From positions 1 to 64,000 of the forward strand of contig CAJXDR010000005.1 of the NCBI GenBank assembly GCA_913052345.1: 64,000 nt of DNA. Direction: 5' to 3'. A program made the translations under genes and the position numbers. Within the stretch, counting starts at the first letter, position 1, and the number at the start of each line of letters is the position of its first letter. Below, piece after piece: positions 1-9,234 of this stretch. The notes beneath the pieces were generated by a model. The model ran no database searches and was not told the origin of the DNA. It saw only the letters and a program-made list of their open reading frames with translations. This DNA is from UBA4421 sp002470275. GTDB lineage: Bacteria; Pseudomonadota; Gammaproteobacteria; Pseudomonadales; Azotimanducaceae.

Positions 1-255
1 GTCCCTCCGCCATTCAACGCCAACAAGTTCCATAAAATTCAAGACTGCTAATGGCGTCGCCAGCTTGACGCGCAAAAGTACCCCTCCTGTAACCCACCAC
101 TGTTAGCAAATGGAGCTTGCCCAGCCTAAATCAGCAGATCGCCCTGGCCGCGGCAAGGACGGGACGACCGCTTTGTAGCCCTACATTCTCCAATCTTGAT
201 TTTAAAAGGGGTTCACGCTGAAATATAAACGAGTGAATGATTTAGAGCCGTCTTT
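1..255. other. Upstream region of the S9 peptidase gene
   Basis: No convincing reading frame, RNA or repeat is visible here. A TATAAA at 224-229 and a TTGATT at 196-201 lie before the peptidase gene, but their 22-base spacing is too long for a normal sigma-70 promoter, so no promoter is claimed. The short reverse-strand frame in this stretch overlaps the peptidase start and looks like a shadow. Confidence 0.5.
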
Positions 256-2178
256 ATGCAGCGTCTCGTTTTAACCTTCTTAGTTCTGTTTATTCCCCAG
301 GTATCGCCTGCACAGGTTCCGGTGGATGCATTTGCTTCCTTACCCAGGGAGGTGATGCCTGTGCTGTCTCCAGAGGGGCAAAAGATCGCGTCGGTGGTCA
401 GTTTGTACGGGCAGCAAGTCGTGCTGGTGCGGTCGATTGGCGGCAAAGAAAAGCCGAAACTGATCTACCGCACCGACAACAAAAAAAGTCGAATCCAGTG
501 GCTTGAGTGGGCCAATAGCGAACGTCTGCTTATTGCGCTTCGCGCCCCCTCCAAGCGTTTTGGCCTCGACACAACAGAGACACGATTAGCATCGATAGTT
601 TACGACGGCACTGGTTTAGTCAATATGGTGCCGTTGAAATCCAACGAGCGTATTCCGCAGTTTCAAGATGATGTTATCGATCTGCTGCCTGCAGATTCAG
701 ATCATGTCCTGATGTCGTTGGCACTGTCATCCACCAGGGGTAAGCTGATAGATGGCGTATATAAAGTTAACGTCAACACTGGCAAACGTAAGCGCGTCCA
801 ATCCCCGACTGCTGATATTTTGCAGTGGCAAACTGATCGTTTTCACCGAGTGAGGCTAAACGTCAAGCTAAAAAGGGGTATCACGACTATTTCGGTGCGT
901 GATCCGAATGAAAAAAAATTTAAGGTCCTGTGGCGATTCCCGGCGGGCTCGCCGGAGCAGCTCAAGCCCATTGGCTTTGGCCGCGATCCCAACGCGCTGT
1001 ATGTGCTTGCCTACCATAACGACTACAAGGCGGTATTTCGCGTTGATCTGGCCAGCGCAGATTTGCGCCGCGAGTTGGTGTTTGCGCTGCCAGACGCTGA
1101 TGTTCAGGGGCAGCTCTGGTATTCGTCTGTGGCCGGCGAAGTGGTTGGTGTTAGGGACCAAAGTAGTGACCAATACTATATCTGGCATGAAGACTATTTG
1201 GCCTTTAGTAAAGGCCTGTCCAAGGCCCTGCCTGACACCGATAACACCCTAATGTCTTTCAGTGCGGATGAGCGGCGTTATGTTGTTCTAGCCTCTAGCG
1301 ACACTCGGCCAGGCGATCTTCTATATGGTGATCGTGATCTCGGCACCTTAACGACCTTTGGACAGCTTTACCCCAAATTGAACGACGTCGGCCTTGTCGA
1401 AAAACAGGCCATTACCTATGAGGCTCGAGACGGTGTCAGTATTCCCGGATACATAAGCGTGCCAAGGCAGGCAACAGGTAAATTACCCACCATCATTCTT
1501 CCTCATGGCGGTCCAGCGACGAAGGTCACGAAGAGCTTTAGCTATTGGACTCAGTTCTTCGTCAACCGGGGCTATGCAGTTGTCGAAATGAATTTTCGCG
1601 GGTCGGACGGGCTCGGTTATTCCCATCTCCAAGCAGGAACGGGCAGTTGGGCCGATCAAATACACAACGACATTACGGATGGCGCGCGGTGGGCCATTGA
1701 CTCCGGCATCGCGGACCCAGAGCGAGTTTGTATCGTCGGAGGCAGTTTCGGTGGTTACGCGGCGCTGCTTGGGGTCGCCCTAGAGCCTAACCTATACGCC
1801 TGCGCGGTTGCCTTTGCGCCGCTTAGTGATCTTTTGTCCCTCAAACGCAAGTCTCGTTTATATATGAATAGTGAATTGGTCGAAGCGCAGATAGGCTCTG
1901 ACACCAAAGCGCTAAAAAGGTCATCGCCGAGACGCATGGCAGATCGGGTCCAAGCGCCAGTGCTGATCATTCACGGGGAAAAAGACAGGGTGGTCGACGT
2001 TAAGCACGGGCGCGACATGCATAAAGCACTGCGGAGAGCAGACAAAGTCGTCACCTACGTTGAGCTTGAAGATGGCGATCACTATCTTTCTATCGAGGAG
2101 AATCGCCTGCAGGCATTCCGCTTGATGGAGGATTTCCTCGCTCGTCATTTAAGCCGCAAGCCGTTGCCTGCCAGCTGA
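256..2178 (+). CDS. Secreted S9-family (prolyl oligopeptidase-type) peptidase
   Basis: A 640-residue serine peptidase or acyl-aminoacyl peptidase-like enzyme, expected to cut peptides outside the cytoplasm. Residues 1-19 form a Sec signal peptide ending near VSPAQ. The middle looks like a beta-propeller, with repeated short strands and DPN/DP turns. The C-terminal third is an alpha/beta hydrolase with HGGP (oxyanion), GGSFGGY with nucleophile Ser497, HGEKD with Asp577 and DGDH with His609, so the catalytic triad is complete and the length is normal for the family. It stands alone, followed by an intergenic inverted repeat. The family is secure; the substrate cannot be read from sequence. Confidence 0.92.
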   Translation: MQRLVLTFLVLFIPQVSPAQVPVDAFASLPREVMPVLSPEGQKIASVVSLYGQQVVLVRSIGGKEKPKLIYRTDNKKSRIQWLEWANSERLLIALRAPSKRFGLDTTETRLASIVYDGTGLVNMVPLKSNERIPQFQDDVIDLLPADSDHVLMSLALSSTRGKLIDGVYKVNVNTGKRKRVQSPTADILQWQTDRFHRVRLNVKLKRGITTISVRDPNEKKFKVLWRFPAGSPEQLKPIGFGRDPNALYVLAYHNDYKAVFRVDLASADLRRELVFALPDADVQGQLWYSSVAGEVVGVRDQSSDQYYIWHEDYLAFSKGLSKALPDTDNTLMSFSADERRYVVLASSDTRPGDLLYGDRDLGTLTTFGQLYPKLNDVGLVEKQAITYEARDGVSIPGYISVPRQATGKLPTIILPHGGPATKVTKSFSYWTQFFVNRGYAVVEMNFRGSDGLGYSHLQAGTGSWADQIHNDITDGARWAIDSGIADPERVCIVGGSFGGYAALLGVALEPNLYACAVAFAPLSDLLSLKRKSRLYMNSELVEAQIGSDTKALKRSSPRRMADRVQAPVLIIHGEKDRVVDVKHGRDMHKALRRADKVVTYVELEDGDHYLSIEENRLQAFRLMEDFLARHLSRKPLPAS

Positions 2179-2261
2179 CCGGAAGGTGGCTCTTCTAGCC
2201 ATCGCCTCCGTGGTTGTCTCTCGGCTCTGTCGCCGTTACCGTAGTGTCGGCGTGCGCCATT

Positions 2262-2324
2262 TGAACCCCCGCATCCCTTAAACCAAAATAAACCCACGGG
2301 GTGAGGGATGCGGCGGCGGGTTAA
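2262..2324. repeat. Imperfect 60-bp inverted repeat
   Basis: The arms CCGCATCCCT (2269-2278) and AGGGATGCGG (2304-2313) are exact reverse complements around a 25-base loop. The flanks (TTGAACCC on the left, GGGTTAA on the right) extend the pairing imperfectly. It lies just after the peptidase gene and has no T-run, so it is not a standard terminator. It could be an mRNA 3' hairpin or one copy of a dispersed palindromic element. Confidence 0.5.
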
Positions 2325-2372
2325 CCAGCCTCGCGCCCTCGGATAAACAGGCGTCCATCGTCTGGGAAGACC

Positions 2373-2420
2373 ATGAAACTCGTAACCCCTGGTTTGATGT
2401 ACCTAGGACTAACACCATGA
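2373..2420 (+). CDS. Possible 15-residue leader peptide before the 2OG oxygenase
   Basis: ATG at 2373 opens 15 codons (MKLVTPGLMYLGLTP) whose TGA stop overlaps the ATG of the oxygenase as ATGA at 2417-2420. The geometry would allow translational coupling. There is no clear Shine-Dalgarno before it and the peptide is too short to judge by composition, so it may be chance. Confidence 0.2.
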   Translation: MKLVTPGLMYLGLTP

Positions 2421-3346
2421 GCGAAGTGCCACCCATTCTCTCCCGCGCGAGTCTTGATGCTCAGGAGACCCTTTCCAAGCTAGATCATGCCTGCCGAGAT
2501 TGGGGTCTCTTTTATTTGGTGGACCATGAGGTGCAGGAGATCGAGCCACTTTTCTCGCACATGCGCGAGTTCTTTCTGAGGCCTCAAAGCGATAAACGTC
2601 AGGTCCAGCGCACTCGCGAAAACACTTGGGGCTATTACGACAAGGAACTCACCAAGAACAAGCGCGACTGGAAGGAAATTTTCGATTTCGGCCCCGCCAA
2701 GGGGTCGATGCGCGCCCAATGGCCGACGAACGCCCCAGACTTTCGCCACCTCTGTGAACGCCACTTTGCGGCATGTGAGCGTATTTCTTTCGAGCTTCTG
2801 GCGGCCGTGTCAAAAAACATGGGGGTTAGCGAAAGGTTTTTATTTAGGGACTTTCAGCCGAGCCATTCGAGCTTTATGCGATTGAACTTCTACCCAACAT
2901 GCCCGAATCCGGACGACACGTCGCGAGATCACATTTCAGCCCAGGGTCACCTGGGCATCAACCACCACACCGACTCTGGCGCCATCACCATTTTGACGAC
3001 GAATGGAACTCCCGGGCTGGAGGTCTACGTGCGTGATCAATGGCGGCCGGTTCCCCCCCTTGACGATGCGTTGATCGTTAATATTGGCGACGTCGTGCAA
3101 GTTTGGTCCAACGACCGATACCGGGCACCTTTGCACAGAGTGCGAGCTAATGATTCGGAAGAACGAATGAGCATCCCGTTTTTCTTTAACCCCAAACACA
3201 GCTGTAACTACGAACCCCTACCCTACGATAAGGCCGACTCGCCCAAGTACAGGGCGATCAATTGGAGCGAATTTCGTGCCAAGCGCGCGGACGGAGACTA
3301 TGCCGACTGGGGTGAGGAGATCCAGATCGATCACTACCGAATCTAG
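2417..3346 (+). CDS. 2-oxoglutarate/Fe(II) oxygenase, isopenicillin-N-synthase family
   Basis: A 309-residue non-heme iron dioxygenase that would use 2-oxoglutarate and oxygen to oxidise an unidentified small substrate. The N-terminal DIOX_N-type part (about 1-120) is followed by a double-stranded beta-helix. The iron ligands are visible as H184-T-D186 and distal H240, and the 2-oxoglutarate anchor as R250-M-S252. The length is normal for the plant ACC oxidase/IPNS-like group common in marine Proteobacteria. It begins at ATG with a weak AGGA upstream and is flanked by intergenic gaps, so it is probably monocistronic. The family is clear; the substrate is unknown. Confidence 0.88.
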   Translation: MSEVPPILSRASLDAQETLSKLDHACRDWGLFYLVDHEVQEIEPLFSHMREFFLRPQSDKRQVQRTRENTWGYYDKELTKNKRDWKEIFDFGPAKGSMRAQWPTNAPDFRHLCERHFAACERISFELLAAVSKNMGVSERFLFRDFQPSHSSFMRLNFYPTCPNPDDTSRDHISAQGHLGINHHTDSGAITILTTNGTPGLEVYVRDQWRPVPPLDDALIVNIGDVVQVWSNDRYRAPLHRVRANDSEERMSIPFFFNPKHSCNYEPLPYDKADSPKYRAINWSEFRAKRADGDYADWGEEIQIDHYRI

Positions 3347-3581
3347 GTTGGCGGGGGCCTGCATTGTGTGGAGTAAAGCGTTGCTCCATAAGCCCTGGTC
3401 GTGCCCTCTATGGCTCAGACCTCTTGCCTCATCGGGCTTGCCTGTCACCCTGCGCGCCGATCATCATTCGTCTCCATCCCGTTTTCAGGCAGCAAATGAA
3501 CCGAATTTTTTTGCCGAACTCACGATAGCAGTTTAGCGCTTCTGCAGCGTTGTAAAGCCGTTCTCTGGTCGGGGTGCCCTG

Positions 3582-4598
3582 CTAGGAAACCATACGCCTC
3601 GCAGAAGCCGTGTCCCCGTCGATGTATCTGTGCTTCAGGGCGCCAACGATGTGGCCGAATAAAATCAGGTAAAAGAGATAAGGCAGCAACACCTTGTGCA
3701 GCAGCCCAGAGGGACGCGCAATGGCCATGCTGGGTTCAAACAGCAACGGGACGTCGAAAAAGAAAAAATGGGACCACTTGCCCGCCGCGGTAGACATCAC
3801 GTATCCGCTGATGGGGAAGGCGAAAAGCATGACATATAGCGAGATGTGGGCCCCATGGGCGAGCTTGGATTCCCAAGGCTTTAGCGATACGGACAAGGCT
3901 GGCCTCGGGCTGGCGCGGTGCCAGGCAAGTCGAGCGAACACCAGGAGGAGCAAGGTAAATCCCAGGGCTTTGTGCACCACATACAGGTACTGCAGCAGCG
4001 CGGCGTCCTGTGGCAGGGCGGACATCAGCACTCCCATGGGGATGAGCAAGAGAAAGGTGATGGCCATCGACCAGTGCAGGTAACGAGAGATGAGGCCATA
4101 GCGGGCTGCCTCGTTGGCGTTGCGGAAGGCCTTGGTCTCCTCCTTATTGCACAGGGCCAACCATAAGAGATACAGGCCGCCTAAGAGGGCCAGCACAGCT
4201 TGAAGCGTCAGCACGAACGGTTTGGCCCCGTCGGGTGGGTACACGATTGCCTTGAAGTGTTCGAAAACGCCATCGAATCGCAGCCAGAGTAGCAGGCCTC
4301 CGATCCCCAGAAGGACCACCGCACAAGCCAGGTACCCGCCTCTGCGCACCAAGCCGATGGGATGATTGAGTCCAATCGCAATGGCAAAGGCCGAGAACAA
4401 CATGGCCAAGGCGAAAAGGCTGTCCAGATGATAGGGCGCGCGGTGGTCATTGTCCGCGATCCCGAAGCCCTGAGGCAGATCTTCGGGAACCGAGCTTGAT
4501 AGTGTTTCGGTTGCCGCCGGCGCCGTTTCCGCCAGCAACCCGTCCGTTGGGGCGAATAAAGTCCCGCAGACGAATACCGAAAAGATCAACCACCGCAT
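3582..4598 (-). CDS. Membrane protein with C-terminal cytochrome b561 domain
   Basis: A likely diheme b-type cytochrome that moves electrons across or within the inner membrane. The ATG at 4598 follows GGGAGGCG; the longer frame would need an upstream TTG. Residues 1-25 look like a signal peptide, two or three hydrophobic helices follow (about 50-145), and the C-terminal part from about residue 165 is a four-helix b561 unit. Candidate heme histidines lie in RYLHW, VVHKALG, AHGAHIS and LLHKVL, and FGHIVGALKH closes it. The N-terminal helical extension is not part of a standalone cytochrome b561 (about 180 residues), so this is a fusion or elongated form. The partner is unknown. Confidence 0.8.
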   Translation of the reverse strand: MRWLIFSVFVCGTLFAPTDGLLAETAPAATETLSSSVPEDLPQGFGIADNDHRAPYHLDSLFALAMLFSAFAIAIGLNHPIGLVRRGGYLACAVVLLGIGGLLLWLRFDGVFEHFKAIVYPPDGAKPFVLTLQAVLALLGGLYLLWLALCNKEETKAFRNANEAARYGLISRYLHWSMAITFLLLIPMGVLMSALPQDAALLQYLYVVHKALGFTLLLLVFARLAWHRASPRPALSVSLKPWESKLAHGAHISLYVMLFAFPISGYVMSTAAGKWSHFFFFDVPLLFEPSMAIARPSGLLHKVLLPYLFYLILFGHIVGALKHRYIDGDTASARRMVS

Positions 4599-4663
4599 GG
4601 CGCCTCCCAAGGTGATTTTTGCAGTCTGCTCAACAGGGCGGCCAATACCCTGGCGAGCCTTGC

Positions 4664-5722
4664 TTAACGCGGCCCCAACAAGAAGGCTAATGGGATATGC
4701 AGCCGTTCTCGCCAGGCCCGGGGCGTGTGATCCTCACCCTCGAAGCGAAGGGTGACCCAATCGTCGTCCTGGGTGTAGCCATACTTTCGCATCACAGCAT
4801 CCATCTGCTGCTGATATGGCTCGTAACGGGCATCTAAGGTTTCAGTGCCGTAGTCAAAATAAAGCCGATGAGATCCCGCTGCGGGCCAGTGGTCGTCGAA
4901 CCATTCCACAACCGCACCGAGGCCTATGGGCCAATGGGTGGAGAGGCATGCGGCAGCGCCAAAGACTTCGGGATATTCTGAAATGGCATAGGCAGAAATC
5001 AAGCCGCCCATGCTGGAGCCCATTAAAAAGGTATGCTCCCTGTCCGGCAGAGTGCGGTAGTTGTCGTCGATAAAGGGCTTTAGCTCGGTGACCAGGAATT
5101 TTAGATAGTTATCTGAACTCATGGTCTGCCCACCGGTCTCGCCGGCAAATCCCCCGGTTGCCGTTCCTGGGCCATCTTGGTTCATGCGCGCCCAAACGTC
5201 GCTGGTAACGGCCTTTTGCGGCATGTACTCCGCCCCCCGTGCCCCTTTATCCCAGGATGCCATCCAGACCGCGACGACAATCGCAGGTCTGATTTCACCC
5301 TGATTGACGAGTCGCGTCATGGCTTTATCCACATCCCAGAAAACGTCCATTCCGACGAAGGAGGACAGGCTGTGATTAAACAACATCTGCCCGTCATGCA
5401 TGTAGATGACAGGGTATTGATCCTTTGCCTCTGGGTCATAGCCCTTAGGTAGCCAAACATCCACAGGTCTGGGCCGAATCAGGTCTGACTCAAAGGATGG
5501 ATAATGAACAATCGACCCCTCTACGCCCGGTGCGGGGGCTTGGCCAATTGCGTTCTTTTTATCATCTGAGAATTGTGTGTCCGTTTCTTTTTGTTGCATC
5601 GCCTTTGTTTCCACTGTCTTGCTAACGATACCCAAGGTATCTGTCCTGTCTTGCGCCTGCACGACTCCGCCCAACATCAACGTTGTCAAAACTAGGCTGA
5701 TCAAGACTTGATAAGGTGCCAT
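4664..5722 (-). CDS. Exported esterase of the esterase-D/Fes (PF00756) family
   Basis: A 352-residue alpha/beta-hydrolase expected to hydrolyse esters outside the cytoplasm. The chosen ATG at 5722 follows GGAGAGAGG and opens a signal peptide ending near VQAQD; the longer frame adds 29 residues without export features. Visible motifs are VIYMHDGQ, the nucleophile GSSMGG, a candidate acid in YFDYGTE and a late GEDH as catalytic histidine, all in family order. The nearest recognised relatives are enterochelin-esterase-like or putative esterases. It sits 65 bases upstream of the b561 gene on the same strand, so the two may be co-transcribed. The substrate is not predictable. Confidence 0.85.
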   Translation of the reverse strand: MAPYQVLISLVLTTLMLGGVVQAQDRTDTLGIVSKTVETKAMQQKETDTQFSDDKKNAIGQAPAPGVEGSIVHYPSFESDLIRPRPVDVWLPKGYDPEAKDQYPVIYMHDGQMLFNHSLSSFVGMDVFWDVDKAMTRLVNQGEIRPAIVVAVWMASWDKGARGAEYMPQKAVTSDVWARMNQDGPGTATGGFAGETGGQTMSSDNYLKFLVTELKPFIDDNYRTLPDREHTFLMGSSMGGLISAYAISEYPEVFGAAACLSTHWPIGLGAVVEWFDDHWPAAGSHRLYFDYGTETLDARYEPYQQQMDAVMRKYGYTQDDDWVTLRFEGEDHTPRAWRERLHIPLAFLLGPR

Positions 5723-6011
5723 CGCCTCTCTCCTAACATGCGTGTCATAGATTAGCTTGAGCGAAAATTTAGTGTAGGAGAAGCCCACCTCGAAACGGCT
5801 GTCACCCACAAATAGGCCGCATTAGGGTATCCCCTCTTCAGTACGGGCCCTGCTGAAGGCCAGGCCCAAAGGGTCGGGAGGCTAAAGACGCTTTTGAGGT
5901 GCGCCCGAGTGACCCGAGCACGTTGCGTGTTGGCGACGCGATGAATAGCCGTCTAAGGACCCGTGGAGGACCTACACCCCGCTGCGGCTATGGGCAGTTT
6001 TCCGGAAAGCC

Positions 6012-6035
6012 AAGGCAGGATGATGCGCCTGCCTT
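6012..6035 (-). terminator. Stem-loop after the two-repeat secreted protein gene
   Basis: AAGGCAG (6012-6018) and CTGCCTT (6029-6035) pair around a 10-base loop about 20 bases past the stop codon of the minus-strand gene ending at 6054. No T-run follows on that strand, so it is only a weak terminator or an mRNA-end hairpin. Confidence 0.3.
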
Positions 6036-6053
6036 AGCTGCCGGGGCTGTTGG

Positions 6054-6791
6054 CTACTCGAAGTCTTCTAGGGTGTATCCATGCTCAAAGGCCGTGAGCC
6101 AGTTGATGTGATACCGGTTGGTTATCGTAAAGCTCTGAGCCGCAACACCCAGCCAGGTAGACCACGCCTCAGTTTGCACCAGCGTATCCATCCAGGTCTC
6201 CATTTCAGCCAGGCTTTCATAGCCCACGACGATTTCATGGCTTACGTGCCCGGCGGGGCTTGCCTGTCCACGACTTACCTGAACCAGCCAGAGTTGTCCG
6301 GGAAAGTCTTGGGTATCTGGTGCAGCCATCAGCGCATCAAGGCCCTGAAGAACGGCAACGGGGTTGGTGACGCTGATGCGAGCGATATCCCAAGTTTGAT
6401 CGGCGCTCGAGACCTCGCCCCAGCTTTTCAGGGGGTTTGCCATATATTGGGAGACCGGCGTGGCGACGCTACTGGTGGCTTCCTGAAAGGCGACCTGGGC
6501 CTGACTGCCGTTGAACTTCGCCATCCAGGTTTCAAATTCCTGGAGGCTGGGATACAGGACGGTGACCCGATGAGTGGCCGGATTGGCGCCGTTGAAGCTG
6601 CTGCTCTGCAGCTGTATCTGGGCCTTTCTATCTTGTGCAATCTCGGTGTTTTGCAGCTGGGTAAAAGCCTCTGCAAACACCCCGGCTTTGCCAGGCTCTA
6701 CCGCGAACTCGTAGACCAAGGCGGTCTCGGCGGCCTGAATACCGGCCGCAGCGGCCAAACCCAATAGGGCGCCAATTATCTTACTTTGCAT
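6054..6791 (-). CDS. Secreted protein of unknown function with duplicated ABM-like half
   Basis: I do not recognise a named family. The ATG at 6791 follows GAGGAGA and opens a clear signal peptide ending GIQAAET; the longer frame to 6971 is rejected. The mature part (about 225 residues) appears to contain two related halves: YPSLQEFETWMAKF in the first and YESLAEMETWMDTL in the second, each preceded by a beta strand with a histidine (THRVTVLY, SHEIVVGY) and followed by a helix ending in a sequence before a Y or P. This is the look of two dimeric alpha/beta-barrel (ABM/ferredoxin-like) repeats in one chain. It is divergent from the epoxide hydrolase, with about 200 bases between the two starts. 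Confidence 0.7.
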   Translation of the reverse strand: MQSKIIGALLGLAAAAGIQAAETALVYEFAVEPGKAGVFAEAFTQLQNTEIAQDRKAQIQLQSSSFNGANPATHRVTVLYPSLQEFETWMAKFNGSQAQVAFQEATSSVATPVSQYMANPLKSWGEVSSADQTWDIARISVTNPVAVLQGLDALMAAPDTQDFPGQLWLVQVSRGQASPAGHVSHEIVVGYESLAEMETWMDTLVQTEAWSTWLGVAAQSFTITNRYHINWLTAFEHGYTLEDFE

Positions 6792-6991
6792 GTCGTCTCC
6801 TCTTGTTGTTGTTTTGAAAACAGTACCAGGTAATTGGCGAAAACTGACCTTCGTTTTGAGCGGATGTGAGCCAAAGTCGGCGAAGGGTGAGCGGCAGGCC
6901 CCTTTACGAAACACACGTTGTCGCGCACAGTTAGCCCAGCAAAAACAACGGCGTAGTGCCCCGCCCAACAACGCGCCCCAAGGAGCCCTTC

Positions 6992-7984
6992 ATGTCTACG
7001 AGCAGCGAATTTAGCCATGGCAGCGTGACAGCTAACGGCATTGAAATACACTATGCCGAGAAGGGCGAAGGCCCGCTGGTTCTTTTCTGTCACGGTTGGC
7101 CAGAGTCCTGGTATTCATGGCGACATCAGCTCAACGCCATCGGAAACAGTGGCTATCGAGCGGTGGCCCTACACATGCGGGGGTATGGCAAGACCACGCG
7201 GCCTGATGACATTGAGGCTTATTCGCTAACCAACCTGGTGGGCGATGTGGTGGGCGCAGTCCAGGCCCTAGGACACTCGGAAGCCGTGGTTGTCGGACAC
7301 GACTGGGGTGGCCCCGTGGCCTGGTATTCGGCGCTGATGAGGCCCGATATTTTTCGCGCCGTCTCGGTTCTTTCCGTGCCCTTCACTCCGCCCATGGCGC
7401 TGCCCCATAACGTTTCACTCACTGACCTGATGCAAGCCGTCGCCGGTGACCGAGAGTACTACCGGCTGTATTTCCAAGAACCCGGGGTGGCAGAGGCGGA
7501 TTTTGAGCAAGACGTTCGGCGTACCATGCTCGGCGTTCTGTATTCCGTGAGTGGCGATATCGTTGCTGACGGCGTCCACACCCAGGGTTGGGATGGGCAC
7601 TTTTCTAAGGGCCAGACGATGGCCGATCAATTTGTGATGCCTAAGACGCTGCCTGATTGGCTAACCGAGGAGGACCTTGAGTTCTACGTTCAAGAACACT
7701 CGGCAACGGGTTTTACCGGCGGCCTGAACTGGTATCGGAATATCAAACGGGTACCCGGACTGATTGCGCCCTTTACGGGCAGAACCATCGAACAGCCCTC
7801 GCTTTACCTATACGGCGAACACGACCTAATCGCGGGCAATACGCCGGAGGCCATCGCCTCCCTCCCCCATACGTTACCTAACCTGAGGGGCTGCAAGCGG
7901 TTCGACGGTGCCGGCCACTGGCTGCAGCAGGAACGACCTGAGGGTGTGAACGCAGAACTGCTGGCATTTCTAGGCGGCCTGTAG
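6992..7984 (+). CDS. Epoxide hydrolase-like alpha/beta hydrolase
   Basis: A 330-residue alpha/beta-hydrolase resembling soluble epoxide hydrolases, which open epoxides to vicinal diols through an aspartyl ester. Visible are HGWPESWYSWRHQ (oxyanion hole), VGHDWGGPVA with nucleophile Asp104, a cap region (about 140-240) and GHWLQQERP with His309; an acid is likely in YGEHDLI. An Asp nucleophile separates it from esterases. The ATG at 6992 follows AAGGAG at good distance; the longer frame starts upstream of that site. The next gene, an esterase, follows after 40 bases on the same strand, suggesting one transcript. Confidence 0.86.
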   Translation: MSTSSEFSHGSVTANGIEIHYAEKGEGPLVLFCHGWPESWYSWRHQLNAIGNSGYRAVALHMRGYGKTTRPDDIEAYSLTNLVGDVVGAVQALGHSEAVVVGHDWGGPVAWYSALMRPDIFRAVSVLSVPFTPPMALPHNVSLTDLMQAVAGDREYYRLYFQEPGVAEADFEQDVRRTMLGVLYSVSGDIVADGVHTQGWDGHFSKGQTMADQFVMPKTLPDWLTEEDLEFYVQEHSATGFTGGLNWYRNIKRVPGLIAPFTGRTIEQPSLYLYGEHDLIAGNTPEAIASLPHTLPNLRGCKRFDGAGHWLQQERPEGVNAELLAFLGGL

Positions 7985-8024
7985 GTCTTCCCTTTTGCCG
8001 AAAAATAAAGACACGGAGCGGTAA

Positions 8025-9089
8025 ATGGAAAATCAGGCACCCGGTCAACGGAACCCATCGCGCACCCTGGCAACGGAACCGCGACTCGACCCTCGTCTGG
8101 CGGAAGCCTTCAGGATTCGCGATGAGTTGATGGAGGAAAGGAAGCCGTTGCCAAAGACGGTTAACTACGAGGAGGCGCTCAAGTTCTGCGCGTCCTTCGA
8201 AAAAATGGCGACTACGATCCACCCCATGCTTTGGAAGGCCATGCCAGACTTTCCGACCGTGGCCGCTCGCCAGCACTACGTCACAGGCGTCGACGGTAAT
8301 GAAATTACCCTGCATATCCATGAACCCCTGGAGCGGTCGGATGCCCTACCCTGCATCGTCCATATTCATGGCGGTGGGATGGTCATGATGAGCGCCGAAG
8401 ACCCAAACTTTGTTCGTTGGCGCAATACCCTGGCGTCTCTGGGCATGGTAGTCGTGGGTATCGAATTCAGGAATGGCAGTGGGCGCCTGGGCAATCATCC
8501 GTTCCCGGCGGGGCTCAATGACTGCGCCAGTGGCGTCCAATGGGTCATTGCCGAGCGCGAACGCCTGAACCTCTCCAGTATGGTGATCTCCGGTGAATCC
8601 GGAGGAGGCAACCTGTCCATCTCGACCACCTTGAAAGCGAAGCAAGAGGGTTGGGGCGACGCCATTGATGGTGTCTATGCCTGCTGTCCGTATATCTCTG
8701 GCCGTTATCAAAGCCCGCCTGCTGAGCTGCCGTCCTTGAGAGAGAACGATGGTTATCTATTGAGCTTGGAATCTATGAACATTATGGCTACGGCCTATGA
8801 CCCAGACGGGTTGGGCGCCAGTAATCCGCTGGTCTGGCCCTTAACGGCCAGCCTGGACGATCTAAGCGGACTGCCCCCTCACGTGATCTCTGTGAACGAG
8901 CTTGACCCCCTCCATGACGAAGGCGTCGCCTTCCTGAGGAAGCTCTATCTCGCACGGGTGCCTGCTGTAGGACGCGCGGTTCTCGGTACCGCCCATGCGT
9001 CAGACGTTTCAATGGCGGCGACGCTGCCAGACGTGTACCTGGAAACCGCAAAGTCCGTCTACGAGTTCGCTAACTCCCTGGCGGTATAG
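8025..9089 (+). CDS. HSL-type (family IV) carboxylesterase/lipase
   Basis: A 354-residue alpha/beta-hydrolase of the hormone-sensitive-lipase group, which cleaves acyl esters. The HGGG oxyanion motif is in HIHGGGMVM. The nucleophile is Ser192 in GESGGGN, the acid Asp294 in NELDPLHDEG and the base His324 in GTAHASD. There is no signal peptide, so it is cytoplasmic. The start follows GGAGCGGTAA. It lies between an epoxide hydrolase and, further on, a Baeyer-Villiger-like monooxygenase; such an esterase could open the esters or lactones made by the latter, but this link is an inference. Confidence 0.88.
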   Translation: MENQAPGQRNPSRTLATEPRLDPRLAEAFRIRDELMEERKPLPKTVNYEEALKFCASFEKMATTIHPMLWKAMPDFPTVAARQHYVTGVDGNEITLHIHEPLERSDALPCIVHIHGGGMVMMSAEDPNFVRWRNTLASLGMVVVGIEFRNGSGRLGNHPFPAGLNDCASGVQWVIAERERLNLSSMVISGESGGGNLSISTTLKAKQEGWGDAIDGVYACCPYISGRYQSPPAELPSLRENDGYLLSLESMNIMATAYDPDGLGASNPLVWPLTASLDDLSGLPPHVISVNELDPLHDEGVAFLRKLYLARVPAVGRAVLGTAHASDVSMAATLPDVYLETAKSVYEFANSLAV

Positions 9090-9234
9090 GGTCAGCTCGG
9101 CGGGGGGGCGGGCACGCGCCTCAGGTCCGTAAGAGCTTGGTTAAGAGTCACACTTCAACCACGCCACCCACCTGCAAACCTGGAGAATTAGCGTTAATCA
9201 TGCTTCGATATGACCTCGAAAAGGGAGGTATATC

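Noticed and set aside
6081..6767. 228-codon plus-strand frame opposite the two-repeat secreted protein
   Set aside because: The minus-strand frame has a ribosome site, signal peptide and internal symmetry; the plus-strand one has none.
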